Assembly: GCA_945861415.1 (NCBI GenBank)
Contig: CAMAUV010000031.1
Coordinates: 1-53,573, forward strand
DNA: 53,573 bases
Direction of reading: 5' to 3'
Source of the DNA: Akkermansia muciniphila
Lineage (GTDB): Bacteria; Verrucomicrobiota; Verrucomicrobiia; Verrucomicrobiales; V1-33
The position numbers and the translations under genes were made by a program. The notes below the pieces were generated by a model. The model was not told where the DNA came from. It made no database searches and saw only the letters and a list, made by a program, of their open reading frames with translations. Shown here piece by piece: positions 35,983 through 45,520 of the stretch; the first letter of the stretch is position 1, and each line of letters opens with the position of its first letter.

Positions 35983-38712
35983 ATGAGCGCAGACAGCCCG
36001 AACTACAAAGATACCGTCAACCTCCCGAAGACCGACTTTCCTATGAAGGCGGACCTCGTGATTCGTGAACCGCAACGGCTGGAGAAGTGGGAGCAGTCGG
36101 GCCTGTATGCGCGGATCCAAAAACGCCGGAAGGCCGCGAAAGCGCCGCGCTTCCTGCTGCACGACGGCCCGCCCTTCGCGAATGGCGATGTGCACATGGG
36201 CACTGCGCTGAACAAGGTCATCAAGGACCTCGTGCTGAAGTCGAAGACGATGGCGGGATTTGAGACGCCCTACATCCCGGGCTGGGACTGCCACGGACTG
36301 CCTATCGAATTCAAAGTAGTGAAGGAGGACACTGGCCTGACACCGCCGGAAGTGCGCCGCCGCAGCGAGGAATTCGCGCGCAAGTGGATCGGCGTGCAGA
36401 AGGCGTCGTTCCGCCGGCTCGGCGTGTTCGGCGACTGGGAGAATCCCTACCTGACACTGTCCGCGGGCTACGAGGCGCACATCGTTCGATTCTTCGCCAT
36501 CGCGCTGGAGAAGGGCTTAGTCTATCGTGACAAGCGACCGGTGCAGTGGAGCTACGGCGCGAAGACCGCGCTCGCTGAGGCGGAGGTGGAATACAAAGAA
36601 AAGATCTCGCCCGCCATCTTCGTGAAGTTCAAAGCCACCACCGGTCCCGTGGCGGAGGTAACCGGCTCGTTCGTAATCTGGACAACGACCCCATGGACGC
36701 TGCCGGCGAATCTGGGGATCATGGTGAAGGAGAATTATATTTACGTGCTCGGCGATTTCGTGCACGAAGACGGCCGGGCGGAGAAACTGGTGATCCTGAA
36801 GACGCTCGTCGGCGCGTTTGAGGCGAAGACAGGGTTCAAGCTTGCGGGGCAGGGGAGTGAGATCAAAGGCGCGGACCTCGCCGGTTCGCTTGCTCAGCAT
36901 CCATTCCTCGACCGCACCAGCAAAGTCATCTGCACGGAGTTCGTCACCGACGACACCGGCACCGGCCAGGTGCACACCGCGCCGGGCCATGGTAAGGAAG
37001 ACTACATCGCCGGCCGCGCGAATGACCTCGGCCTGCTCTCGCCCGTGGACGACGACGGCAAATTCACTGCCGAGTGCGGCCTGCCGCATCTTGCCGGTGC
37101 CCTCGTCTTCGACGCCAACGGTCCCATCATTAAACTGCTCGCCGAACGCGGCGTGCTGCTGGGCAAAGAAAACTACAAGCACGACTACCCCCACTGCTGG
37201 CGCAGCAAAACGCCCATCATCTTCCGCAGCGTGCCGCAGTTTTTCCTGCGCATCGATGACATCCGCGCCGCCGCACTCAGAGAGATTGATAAAGTCCAGT
37301 GGCTCCCTCACTGGGGCAAGGCGCGCATCCACGGCACCGCCGAGAGCCGCCCTGACTGGTGCATCAGCCGCCAGCGCACATGGGGTGTGCCGCTTCCTGT
37401 TTTCTACGAGAACGGCGAACCGGTCCTCGATGCCGCCGTCGCGCGCAAAGTTGCCGTTCTCATTGAACAGCACGGCACCAATGTCTGGTTCGAAAAAACC
37501 GACGCTGAACTCACCGCCATGCTCGGCCTGCCTACGACATGGACCAAGGGCCGCGACACGCTGGACGTCTGGATCGACTCCGGCTGCTCCAGCATGGCCG
37601 TCACCGAAGCGCATCCGGAACTTGGCAACGGCGGCGTGGCCGACCTCTACATCGAAGCCACCGACCAGCACCGCGGGTGGTTCCAGTCCTCCCTCATGTG
37701 CAGCGCCATCCACCGCGGCATTGCGCCTTACAAAACCGTTATGACGCATGGTTTCGTCACCGACACCAGCGGCGAGAAGATCAGCAAGAGCGGCGACAAG
37801 CCCATCAACGCCGAATACTACTACCACAAATACGGCGCCGACCTCGTGCGCCTGTGGGTCGCCAGCGTGGACTGGCAAAACGACGTGCCGTTCTCCGATA
37901 AACTATTTGAACAGAATGGCGAGGTTTATCGTCGCTTCCGCAACACCCTGCGCATCCTCCTCGGCAACCTCTGCGACTTCACGCCCGCCGACGCCGTGGC
38001 GAATGAGAAGCTCACCCTCCTAGACCGCTGGATCCTCGAACGCCTGCATCAGGTCACGAAAGAATGCCTCGCTGCCTACGCCGACTATGACTTCCGCAAG
38101 GTCTTCATCACGCTGAATCAGTTCTGCGCCGTCGACCTAAGCGCTCTGTATGTGGACATAACCAAGGACCGCCTCTATTGCGACGCTGTGAACAGCCCGC
38201 GCCGCCGCAGCGCGCAGACGGCCATGCAGCGTGTGCTCCGCGACCTCACGCGTCTGCTCGCCCCCATCCTCGCCTACACCGCCGACGAAGCATGGGAATT
38301 CGCGGGCCATACCGACAGCGTGCACGAACACGACTTTCCGCAGCCTGACCCCGCTTTCGCCGGCAGCGATGCCACTGCCGCCATCGCTAGCCTGCAAGAC
38401 GTCCGCGACGCCGTGCAACAGGAAGTGGACAAGGCGCGCAAGGAAAAGCTTATCGGCAGCAATCTCGAAGCCGCCGCCGAAGTCACCGTCCCTGACACCC
38501 ACGCCGCCTCCGCCGTGCTTAGGGACGCCGAAACTGCCGGCGAATTTCTCATCATCAGCGACCTCAAGATTCGCAGTGGCGATGCCTTCGCAGCCACCGT
38601 CGCCCGCACTGCCTTCCGCAAATGTCAGCGCTGCTGGCGCCACCTGCCGGACATCGGCGTGAATGCCAAACACCCGGCGCTCTGCGGCCGGTGTGCCGAT
38701 GTGGTGGGATAA
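35983..38712 (+). CDS. ileS: Isoleucyl-tRNA synthetase
   Basis: Charges tRNA-Ile; a 909-residue class Ia enzyme of normal length. Visible: the HIGH-type motif in FANGDVHMGTALNK, WDCHGLPIEFK, the editing-domain segment WTTTPWTLPANLG with GQVHTAPGHGKEDY, the KMSKS-type loop GEKISKSGDKPIN, and the C-terminal zinc finger CQRCWRHLP to LCGRCADVV. It is a bacterial type 1 enzyme by these features. It stands alone; no T-box leader was recognised in the 150 bp upstream, and no Shine-Dalgarno sequence precedes the ATG. A long open frame on the opposite strand (36517-37878) is a shadow of codon bias. Confidence 0.97.
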   Translation: MSADSPNYKDTVNLPKTDFPMKADLVIREPQRLEKWEQSGLYARIQKRRKAAKAPRFLLHDGPPFANGDVHMGTALNKVIKDLVLKSKTMAGFETPYIPGWDCHGLPIEFKVVKEDTGLTPPEVRRRSEEFARKWIGVQKASFRRLGVFGDWENPYLTLSAGYEAHIVRFFAIALEKGLVYRDKRPVQWSYGAKTALAEAEVEYKEKISPAIFVKFKATTGPVAEVTGSFVIWTTTPWTLPANLGIMVKENYIYVLGDFVHEDGRAEKLVILKTLVGAFEAKTGFKLAGQGSEIKGADLAGSLAQHPFLDRTSKVICTEFVTDDTGTGQVHTAPGHGKEDYIAGRANDLGLLSPVDDDGKFTAECGLPHLAGALVFDANGPIIKLLAERGVLLGKENYKHDYPHCWRSKTPIIFRSVPQFFLRIDDIRAAALREIDKVQWLPHWGKARIHGTAESRPDWCISRQRTWGVPLPVFYENGEPVLDAAVARKVAVLIEQHGTNVWFEKTDAELTAMLGLPTTWTKGRDTLDVWIDSGCSSMAVTEAHPELGNGGVADLYIEATDQHRGWFQSSLMCSAIHRGIAPYKTVMTHGFVTDTSGEKISKSGDKPINAEYYYHKYGADLVRLWVASVDWQNDVPFSDKLFEQNGEVYRRFRNTLRILLGNLCDFTPADAVANEKLTLLDRWILERLHQVTKECLAAYADYDFRKVFITLNQFCAVDLSALYVDITKDRLYCDAVNSPRRRSAQTAMQRVLRDLTRLLAPILAYTADEAWEFAGHTDSVHEHDFPQPDPAFAGSDATAAIASLQDVRDAVQQEVDKARKEKLIGSNLEAAAEVTVPDTHAASAVLRDAETAGEFLIISDLKIRSGDAFAATVARTAFRKCQRCWRHLPDIGVNAKHPALCGRCADVVG

Positions 38713-38886
38713 TGTGCTGTCTCGCAGGACGAAGGTGGATACACACAACTGTAGCCAACTGAGCATCTACTGATGAATCGTCCGCCTCCTAAATTCTCTC
38801 ACATCCAAGCCAATTCCGATTGGGAACTGTTCAATTTACGATTCGGCTAGCACCTAAAGCCAGCTCGCGCGTCTTCAAACACTGCC

Positions 38887-40101
38887 ATGAAATCAGTCAC
38901 CCTCCTCCTGCTCTCCGCCCTGCCTCTGGCCGCGCAGGACGCCGCTGCGTCGGCCAAAGCCGCGGCGGAGATTGCTGCATGGACGAAACTCCCGCGGGCC
39001 GACCGCGCTGCCATGCCTTCGGCAGCCGTAGCTCTGACGAAAGATGACGCGGTGGCCGTCGTGCGGGCCCTTTGGGTGGACCATTCCGTGTCCATTAAAG
39101 CGGATCGCGCTGCCGAAATGAAAGCGAAAGTCATCCGACTGGAGGACAAGGAAATGAAGTTTGAGATGTTGAAATTTGGCGACCTCAAATCGGATCAGCC
39201 ACTGTTCATTTCCATGCATGGCGGCGGCAACGCGCCTCCTCAACTCAACGACTCCCAGTGGCAGAACCAAATCAAACTTGGTAAAGCTTATAATCCCGCC
39301 TCCGGTATTTATCTCGCTCCGCGCGCCCCTACCAATACGTGGAATCTCTGGCATGAGCCGCACATCGACCAGTTCTTTGCCCAGCTGATTCAGAATCTCA
39401 TCGTCATGGAGGATGTGAATCCTGATAAAGTGTAATTCATGGGCTATTCCGCAGGCGGGGATGGCACTTACCAGCTTGCGCCGCGCATGGCCGACCGGTT
39501 GGCCGCTGCCGCTATGATGGCGGGACATCCAAATGAGACGTCGCCGCTTGGGCTGCGTAACATCGGCTTTACCATCCACGTTTGCGGTGAGGACAGCGGC
39601 TTTAACCGTAACAAGATCGCCGGGGAATGGGCCGTGAAACTCGCGGATCTCCAGAAGGCCGACCCCAAAGGATATCCGCACTGGGTGCACGTGCATAAAG
39701 GGCGGCCTCACTGGATGAATCTGGAGGACAAGGAAGCCATTCCGTGGATGGAGAAATTCACCCGCAATCCGCTGCCGGAAAAGGTTGTCTGGCAGCAGGA
39801 TGACGTCACCCACGAGCGGCTTTACTGGCTGGCCCTGTCTAAAGGCGACGCCAGAGGTGGCCAACTCATCACCGCAGAGCGCAACGGGCAGAAACTGAAC
39901 GTGACGGCGAAGGATGCGGCCCGGGTCACTGTTTTGCTGAATGATCACCTGCTAAATATGGATGAAACGGTGAACATTACCTTCAACGGCAGCGCATTGG
40001 AGCCAAAGAGGTCTCGGCGCACGGCTGCGGTTATTCAGCGGACCATGGCGGAGCGCGGCGATCCCCGGTTGGTGTTCAGCGGTGAAATCACCGTGCCCTG
40101 A
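38887..40101 (+). pseudogene. Secreted alpha/beta-hydrolase gene with an in-frame ochre codon
   Basis: A signal peptide (MKSVTLLLLSALPLAAQ) and an esterase-like domain run to codon 182, then TAA (39433-39435) at codon 183, then the same frame continues to 40101. The stop sits in NPDKV-stop-FMGYSAGGDG, immediately before the nucleophile elbow GYSAGG, where a tyrosine codon would differ by one base. The oxyanion segment SMHGGGNAPP is at about 110. The full frame would encode 404 residues, resembling phospholipase/carboxylesterase or PHB-depolymerase-like proteins. As read, the truncated product lacks the catalytic serine. Pseudogene or sequencing error; the substrate is unknown. Confidence 0.8.
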
Positions 40102-40187
40102 GTCGGTGCGCGCATCCTCGTTGTGAGAAATCCATTGCCGCAGTAACTTAGCGGGCGCTAGAGTGAAGAATCGCCCTTCGAACAAAA

Positions 40188-40643
40188 ATGCCGCCCCGGA
40201 TTGAAAACCAACGCCGCACTGAGTCCGCCGCTGTGGAGGACTACCTCGAACAGATTAGCCATCTGATTGAGGAAAAGGGGTATGCCCGCGTGGTGGACAT
40301 TGCGGAAAAGCTCGGCGTTTCCCAGGCGAGTGTGACGAATATGGTCCGCAGGCTGGATGCCAGCGGGCTGGTGGTTTATGAAAAATACCGCGGCACGGTG
40401 CTCACGGAGGAGGGCCGCCGCATTGGTGCCAGTGTGAGGCAGCGGCATCAGGTGCTGACCCGGCTTCTGGGCCACTTCGGATTGGATGCAGCCACGGTTT
40501 ATGCAGACGTGGAGGGGATGGAACATCATGTAAGCCGGCCTACTCTGAAGGTGTTGCGGATTCTTACGGAGGAACTCGAGAGCAACCCCGAACTGCTCAC
40601 CCGGCTCAAAGCCCTAGCTGCGGCTGAGCGGGAACCAGTCTGA
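40188..40643 (+). CDS. mntR: MntR/DtxR-family manganese-responsive repressor
   Basis: A 151-residue metal-dependent transcription factor. The winged helix covers residues 14-75 (VEDYLEQISHLIEEKGYARV, LGVSQASVTNMVRRLDASGL, YRGTVLTEEGRRIG). The dimerisation helices hold likely metal ligands: D/E in VEDYLEQI, the histidine in RQRHQVLTRLLGHFG, and E, E, H in ADVEGMEHHVS, matching the Mn-site layout of MntR. There is no C-terminal SH3 domain, so it is the short MntR type and not DtxR/IdeR. It probably controls Mn uptake or export genes elsewhere. A membrane-anchored small protein gene follows after 3 bp. Confidence 0.85.
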   Translation: MPPRIENQRRTESAAVEDYLEQISHLIEEKGYARVVDIAEKLGVSQASVTNMVRRLDASGLVVYEKYRGTVLTEEGRRIGASVRQRHQVLTRLLGHFGLDAATVYADVEGMEHHVSRPTLKVLRILTEELESNPELLTRLKALAAAEREPV

Positions 40644-40646
40644 ACC

Positions 40647-41057
40647 ATGGCCCGCAACGCACCACGAGGCACTCCCGCACGGGTCATGATTGTCTTTGCC
40701 CTGCTCATGGCGGTGGTTGTCATCTCCGCATGGCGGGATTCCCATCACGCCAGGGCACTTTGCCGCATCGCATGGCCCACAGCGGTGGGCGATGAGACTT
40801 TTTACGTCCCGGACAGCGGGCCGTTTACGCTTACCGCCTCTGGGCAATTCCTTATTCTTAAAGAGGACGGTGGTGAGCGACTGCAGATCCGCGATGATCA
40901 AATGTGGAGGCTCCCCCTAGCCGTCAGCACTTTGCGAATCTACTCCACGGGTGAGCGAATACCAGCGGACGCCGTGCCGGCCCTTTTTGTAAAAATTGCC
41001 CACGGTGAATATCTGAAAATGCGGCTCGAGCCCCTCTCTGGCGGAGGCGCGGGATAA
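40647..41057 (+). CDS. Small membrane-anchored protein of unknown function
   Basis: A 136-residue protein with one N-terminal transmembrane segment (about 13-28, VMIVFALLMAVVVISA) and a ~100-residue extracytoplasmic domain rich in beta strands (GDETFYVPDSGPFTLTASG, GQFLILKEDGGERLQIRD). The ATG is 3 bp after the mntR stop, so it is translationally linked to the regulator. No family is recognised. The position suggests a role tied to metal homeostasis or envelope function, but this is only context. Confidence 0.55.
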   Translation: MARNAPRGTPARVMIVFALLMAVVVISAWRDSHHARALCRIAWPTAVGDETFYVPDSGPFTLTASGQFLILKEDGGERLQIRDDQMWRLPLAVSTLRIYSTGERIPADAVPALFVKIAHGEYLKMRLEPLSGGGAG

Positions 41058-41137
41058 AGGTTGCCCAAGTCGGCAAGCTCCTATAGGGCGCACGGCGGTA
41101 GCCTCAATTTTCCTTATCCGAAACGAATTTAAGAACC

Positions 41138-42691
41138 ATGCCCTCTCCTCCCACTCCGCAGGACTGGCTCATTCATCAGTGCCTTGCGTGCGATTCTCCC
41201 ATGAAGATCCGGACGCAAACGATCGCTGCGGGCACGCGCATTTCGTGTCCTGTTTGCCTTACTCCTGTGGCTTTGCATCTCGCTGAGCCTCAGCAGAAGG
41301 AAGAGTTTCGGGCGGAACTCCTTGCTGGTCCCCGCAAGCTTCTCCCGGAATTGCCGCGGGCTGAGTTTTTTGAGCGCCTAGATGTCGAGTTCACGGGCGT
41401 TTCCGGCCGACCGGCCGGTCCTCCTTCCTCACGACCGGTGTCGTCTTCTCTGCCATCTCCTGCGCCTGAGGACTCAGTGGAGGGTGACCGCGGGACAGAT
41501 TCAGGAGAAGGGTTTTTAGGCCAACTGAAACATACTTCGGATTACGAATCGCGTCGGAAAGTGCGCCACAAAAAGAAGCGCAAGGCCGGTCTGCTCCGGC
41601 CGGAGGAAGTCGGTGACTGGGATACGGCCCAAGGGGAGTTGCCCGAGGCTAGGGTGGTGGATGACCCTTGGTTGGTCCCCCTGGCACTGCCGGAGGAAGT
41701 CGTCCACGAGTCTGAGTCGCAGTTCGTCGTATCGGAAGTCCGGAATGAGGGCGGCGTGAAGCGCCGGGTGAAGCGGGTGAAGAAGCGCCTCGTGGACACA
41801 CTGGCGCGCGAGTTCTTCCGTCGCCTGACATTCTCCATGCGCCTTTTCATTGTCGGCCTCGTCGTAATTTTGATCGGCTGGGCTGTCTGGGCAGTCTGGG
41901 ACGTGATTCGAACGAAATGGGTGGCTATCTTCTACAAGGAGGAAGTGGAAAAGGCACGGCCGTCCCAGATTTTCCTGACCAGTCAGGATGAGAGCGGCGC
42001 AATGGAGGTATTGAGAAAGTTTCTTGCCGCAACGACCATTGAGGAGAAGCTCAAGTGGGTGCGTCTGCCGGATCGGGTGCGCCCTATGATGTCAGCTTGG
42101 TATGCGAAATACCCGGATGGGGCCCTGATTCCCGGTGGAATCGTTGACCGCGACAAGATCCTCGCAAGCACGGGCAAGGATAAGCTCTACCTTGTACAAC
42201 TGGAACTAGAAGTCGACGAACCCGGTCCCCTCGAACCCGGCCGCACCCGGAAATCGCGCCGTTGGTATTTTATGGAGGAAGTTGGGTCCGCCGAGCAGCG
42301 AAGCTATAAGGTGGACTGGGAAATGGCGGTGAAGTATCAGCCCATGTCATGGGAGCAGTTTCGCACGCAGCGCCCCGTTCAGCCCGTCGCTTTCCGGGTC
42401 AAGCTGCGCGGCGATGACTATTACAACCACGGCTTCACCGATGAGAAAAAGTGGCAGGCGGTTTATCTTTACTACCCGGACCCGGATGATGGGGAGAACT
42501 TTCTTTTCCACGGGTATTTGGAGGACGGCACTCAGGCGTGGCGGGATCTGAAGGTTTTCACTAATCCCGGAAACTCGGCAGCTTACATTTTGCGTCTGCG
42601 TTTTCCGCAGGATGCCAGATCCGCAGACCAGGTCATCGTGGATGGGGTGGAGCACAAATCATGGTTCTACACCGCCGGGGACAAAAAATAG
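41138..42691 (+). CDS. Zinc-ribbon/transmembrane protein with a C-terminal domain shared by the next gene
   Basis: 517 residues, family not recognised. A zinc-ribbon-like pair occurs at the N-terminus (C15, C18, C37, C40 in HQCLACDS and SCPVCLTP). A long basic, low-complexity linker follows (130-230, RHKKKRKAG, GGVKRRVKRVKKR), then one transmembrane helix (~233-253) and an extracytoplasmic domain (~261-517). The outer domain holds VDWEMAVKYQ (391-400) and DYYNHGFTDE (426-435), also present in the next gene's product. The N-terminus should be cytoplasmic, so this may be a sensor or adaptor spanning the inner membrane. It lies 31 bp before its paralog and is probably co-transcribed. Confidence 0.6.
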   Translation: MPSPPTPQDWLIHQCLACDSPMKIRTQTIAAGTRISCPVCLTPVALHLAEPQQKEEFRAELLAGPRKLLPELPRAEFFERLDVEFTGVSGRPAGPPSSRPVSSSLPSPAPEDSVEGDRGTDSGEGFLGQLKHTSDYESRRKVRHKKKRKAGLLRPEEVGDWDTAQGELPEARVVDDPWLVPLALPEEVVHESESQFVVSEVRNEGGVKRRVKRVKKRLVDTLAREFFRRLTFSMRLFIVGLVVILIGWAVWAVWDVIRTKWVAIFYKEEVEKARPSQIFLTSQDESGAMEVLRKFLAATTIEEKLKWVRLPDRVRPMMSAWYAKYPDGALIPGGIVDRDKILASTGKDKLYLVQLELEVDEPGPLEPGRTRKSRRWYFMEEVGSAEQRSYKVDWEMAVKYQPMSWEQFRTQRPVQPVAFRVKLRGDDYYNHGFTDEKKWQAVYLYYPDPDDGENFLFHGYLEDGTQAWRDLKVFTNPGNSAAYILRLRFPQDARSADQVIVDGVEHKSWFYTAGDKK

Positions 42692-42722
42692 CCACTCAAC
42701 TGCCGCCTGAAAGCACCGACAC

Positions 42723-43979
42723 ATGGCTCAGAAAAAAGAAATGCCATCCGCGCAAGGCAACCCAAGAGACAACCTAGGGTTGGTGTGCTCGCGTCATGCG
42801 GCGGCAGATGAGTTTGAGCAGAATCCTCTTAGCCAGGTGCCGGAGCGCATCACCGTGGCGGCGGCCGGAAAGCTGGACGATGAATCTAGAGTTCGGGAAG
42901 CTCTCCGCATTGTGGTAGCCGAAGGGGTGCCCCTGCAGGCGGCCGCGCGCCAGTGTGGGGTTGTGCCATCATTCCTGCGGCAGTGGCGGGATAGGTATTC
43001 GGAACTGCTCCAAGAAGAGCAAAGCGTAGCCCCCCAGCTGCTGATGGACGAGGGCATACATGCCCCCGAGGCGGATCTCGTCCGCATCCCGCAGGCGGCG
43101 AGAGACATGTTTGCCGACAACTGGCAGCGGCTAGTTGAGCGCACGCGTGCTGCACCGGAGACGTTTCATCAATCACCCGTCCGGCTGTTCCTTGAAAACT
43201 CAGGGATGACGAGCTGGCTCTACGCGGACGGTCAATTGGACCGGGGGACTGCATGGCGCGCGGGGGTAGGATTCTGTGCCGTGTTGCTCTCGCTGACCTT
43301 CTTCGTCACCGGCCGGTTTTACCGCCCGTACTCCCTAGCTTCCGCCAAGGTGGAAAGTCTGGAAATGAAGCTGAACAGGGCGGCTTCAGTCGCCCGGGAA
43401 TTTTTCACGGCTGACACACTCGATGCCAAGTTCATGCTTGTCTATCCCGGGGTGAAGACGCGCGAGTTAATGGTGAAGTATTACGAAAATCGCCCGCTCG
43501 CCATTCCCGATGCCTCGCCTAGTCAGGCATGGCCTCATGTCGGTGTGTATTCGCTTGAGTTACGCTCTGAGGCCCTTGGCCGCAACTTGATGCTGAACGT
43601 TCTGGAAAGAGACGGGCGCATGCAGGTGGACTGGGAGACCAGTTCGTTATTCCAAGAAGTCTGCATTGACGAATTGCGCAAAAGCCGGCCCACAACTCCC
43701 ACCATGTTGTCGGTGAAAGTGCAGCGCGCTGATTACTATAATTTTGGGTTCACCGAGGAGCAGTATTCCTGTTATCAGCTTCGCTATCTGGGACTACAGC
43801 TGGACCTCTTCGGCTATGCGGCCAAATGCTCTCCTGAAGAGCAAACCATTGAGGCCCTCATATTGCCCATTACGGCGGGAGCGCGCGCTGCAGCGGCTAT
43901 CGTTGAGGTGCGCCACCCCGATGGGCCTGACCCCGCGCCCGACCAAGTGCAAATCACCAAAATCCTGCAGGAGTCATGA
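42723..43979 (+). CDS. HTH/transmembrane protein, paralog of the preceding gene
   Basis: 418 residues, family not recognised. The N-terminal cytoplasmic part contains a helix-turn-helix of transposase/Psq type (~55-95, REALRIVVAEGVPLQAAARQ, PSFLRQWRDRY). A transmembrane helix follows at about 179-197 and then an outer domain. That domain matches its neighbour in order: FFTADTLDAKFMLVYP resembles FLAATTIEEKLKWVRLP; VDWETSSLF (302-310) resembles VDWEMAVKY; DYYNFGFTEE (337-346) resembles DYYNHGFTDE. So the two genes share a C-terminal module behind different N-termini. A membrane-anchored regulator is plausible. Its stop precedes the photolyase start by 37 bp. Confidence 0.6.
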   Translation: MAQKKEMPSAQGNPRDNLGLVCSRHAAADEFEQNPLSQVPERITVAAAGKLDDESRVREALRIVVAEGVPLQAAARQCGVVPSFLRQWRDRYSELLQEEQSVAPQLLMDEGIHAPEADLVRIPQAARDMFADNWQRLVERTRAAPETFHQSPVRLFLENSGMTSWLYADGQLDRGTAWRAGVGFCAVLLSLTFFVTGRFYRPYSLASAKVESLEMKLNRAASVAREFFTADTLDAKFMLVYPGVKTRELMVKYYENRPLAIPDASPSQAWPHVGVYSLELRSEALGRNLMLNVLERDGRMQVDWETSSLFQEVCIDELRKSRPTTPTMLSVKVQRADYYNFGFTEEQYSCYQLRYLGLQLDLFGYAAKCSPEEQTIEALILPITAGARAAAAIVEVRHPDGPDPAPDQVQITKILQES

Positions 43980-44016
43980 CTCAAGGAGTAGGCGTCTGCC
44001 ACTCTGGCTGAGCCGT

Positions 44017-45447
44017 ATGCCGCGTATGCTCAAACACCAGACTGTCATTCATTGGTTTCGCCGTGACTTGCGGCTCACCGACAACACTGCACTTCACTCG
44101 GCTTCCGCCGCCTCTTCCTTTGTGGTGCCCGTGTATGTGGTTAGCCCGTGGGCGGGCAGGCACCGCTGGACCGGTCCGGTCCGTCAGGAGTTTCTGTGCG
44201 GGGCGCTTGCCTCGCTGGAGCGCAATATCGCCGCCGCCGGAGGCACGCTTATCTTTCGCCGGGGACAGGCTGCGGATGAACTTATAAAGCTGGTCAAAGA
44301 AACCGGGGCGGGTGCTGTATTCACCAATCGCGACCCGGATCCCCATGGCCGCGCTTTAGAGGAGCAACTGGCGAAAACCCTCGCCGCAGTGGGCGTGGAG
44401 TTTCACGCCTGCAAAGACTCTGTGCTTCATGACCGTGCGGAACTGCTGACGGGAAGTGGCACGCCTTTCCGTGTCTTCACTCCCTACAATAAAGTCTGGC
44501 AGGCACGGCCCAAGGCCCAGCCGCTGCCGGCGGTGAAATCGATCCGCACCCCGGCAGGGATTGCTTCTCTGCCGTGCCCGGATCTAAAAACATGGGGTCT
44601 CTCTCCATCGGGTGCTGCACTCCCCGAGGCCGGCGAGCACGCTGCCCGCCAGCGCCTGAAGCGTGCGCTCAACCTGATCCTGCCTCGTTATGGAGAGCAG
44701 CGCAATGCTCCCTTTGGTCAGACGACCTCGCGCTTATCCGTGGACCTCCGCCATGGCACGCTTGGCATTCGAGAAATTTACCACTTCGCCGCGGGTCTCC
44801 TTGCGGAGTCAAAAGACGCGACTGTGAGGAAAAGCGTGCAGACATGGCTCAATGAAATCGCGTGGCGCGAGTTCTACATGCAGATTCTCTGGCACTGGCC
44901 GAATGTGCTGGAGCATGAGTTTGACCCAAAGTTTCGCGGTCTTCCATGGGAATACGACGAGGCCAAGCTCCAGCGCTGGAAGGATGGCCTGACCGGCTTT
45001 CCCATTGTCGATGCCGGCATGAGGGAGCTGCGCGCCACCGGCTTCATGCACAACCGCCTACGTATGATTACCGCCATGTTCCTGACCAAAGATCTCCATC
45101 TCGACTGGCGACTAGGCGAGGAGTATTTCATGCAGACGCTCGTGGACGGGGAGGTCGCCAGCAACAACGGCGGCTGGCAGTGGAGCGCCGGCACCGGTGC
45201 CGATGCTGCGCCGTATTTTCGCATCCAAAATCCGTGGTCACAGACGAAGTCCTACGACCCTGAAGGGCAGTATATCCGCCGCTGGGTGCCCGAACTCAAG
45301 GACGCCCCGCAATCAGCCCTCCTGGCCCCACCCGAAGGACTGTTCCGGGTGTCAAAAGATTATCCTCTGCCTATTGTAAATCACCATGAGGAGCGTGACC
45401 GCACGCTGGCGATGTTTGCCAGGCACAAAGAACGGCAGATGGGCTGA
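44017..45447 (+). CDS. phr: Deoxyribodipyrimidine photolyase (class I CPD type)
   Basis: Light-driven FAD enzyme that repairs cyclobutane pyrimidine dimers. 476 residues. The N-terminal antenna domain opens with HQTVIHWFRRDLRLTDNTAL; the C-terminal FAD domain has WREFYMQILWHWP, FPIVDAGMRELRATGFMHNR and DGEVASNNGGWQWSAGTGAD. The conserved WQWSAGTGAD and NPWSQTKSYDPEG motifs support a class I photolyase over a cryptochrome. The start MPRMLKHQT is used, since the longer frame reads through the end of the preceding gene. It lies 37 bp after the HTH paralog and 73 bp before the cyclase gene; co-transcription is possible. Confidence 0.93.
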   Translation: MPRMLKHQTVIHWFRRDLRLTDNTALHSASAASSFVVPVYVVSPWAGRHRWTGPVRQEFLCGALASLERNIAAAGGTLIFRRGQAADELIKLVKETGAGAVFTNRDPDPHGRALEEQLAKTLAAVGVEFHACKDSVLHDRAELLTGSGTPFRVFTPYNKVWQARPKAQPLPAVKSIRTPAGIASLPCPDLKTWGLSPSGAALPEAGEHAARQRLKRALNLILPRYGEQRNAPFGQTTSRLSVDLRHGTLGIREIYHFAAGLLAESKDATVRKSVQTWLNEIAWREFYMQILWHWPNVLEHEFDPKFRGLPWEYDEAKLQRWKDGLTGFPIVDAGMRELRATGFMHNRLRMITAMFLTKDLHLDWRLGEEYFMQTLVDGEVASNNGGWQWSAGTGADAAPYFRIQNPWSQTKSYDPEGQYIRRWVPELKDAPQSALLAPPEGLFRVSKDYPLPIVNHHEERDRTLAMFARHKERQMG

Positions 45448-45520
45448 GCCCAAATCACCGACAGCGCTCACAGTGCGCTGGCGCAGTGGAAAATCCGCTC
45501 AAGGTCTGCGATCCGATTCC

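Noticed and set aside
36517..37878. 453-residue open frame antisense to ileS
   Set aside because: It lies fully inside a clear ileS reading frame and its composition is the mirror of GC-rich codons; it shows no domain.
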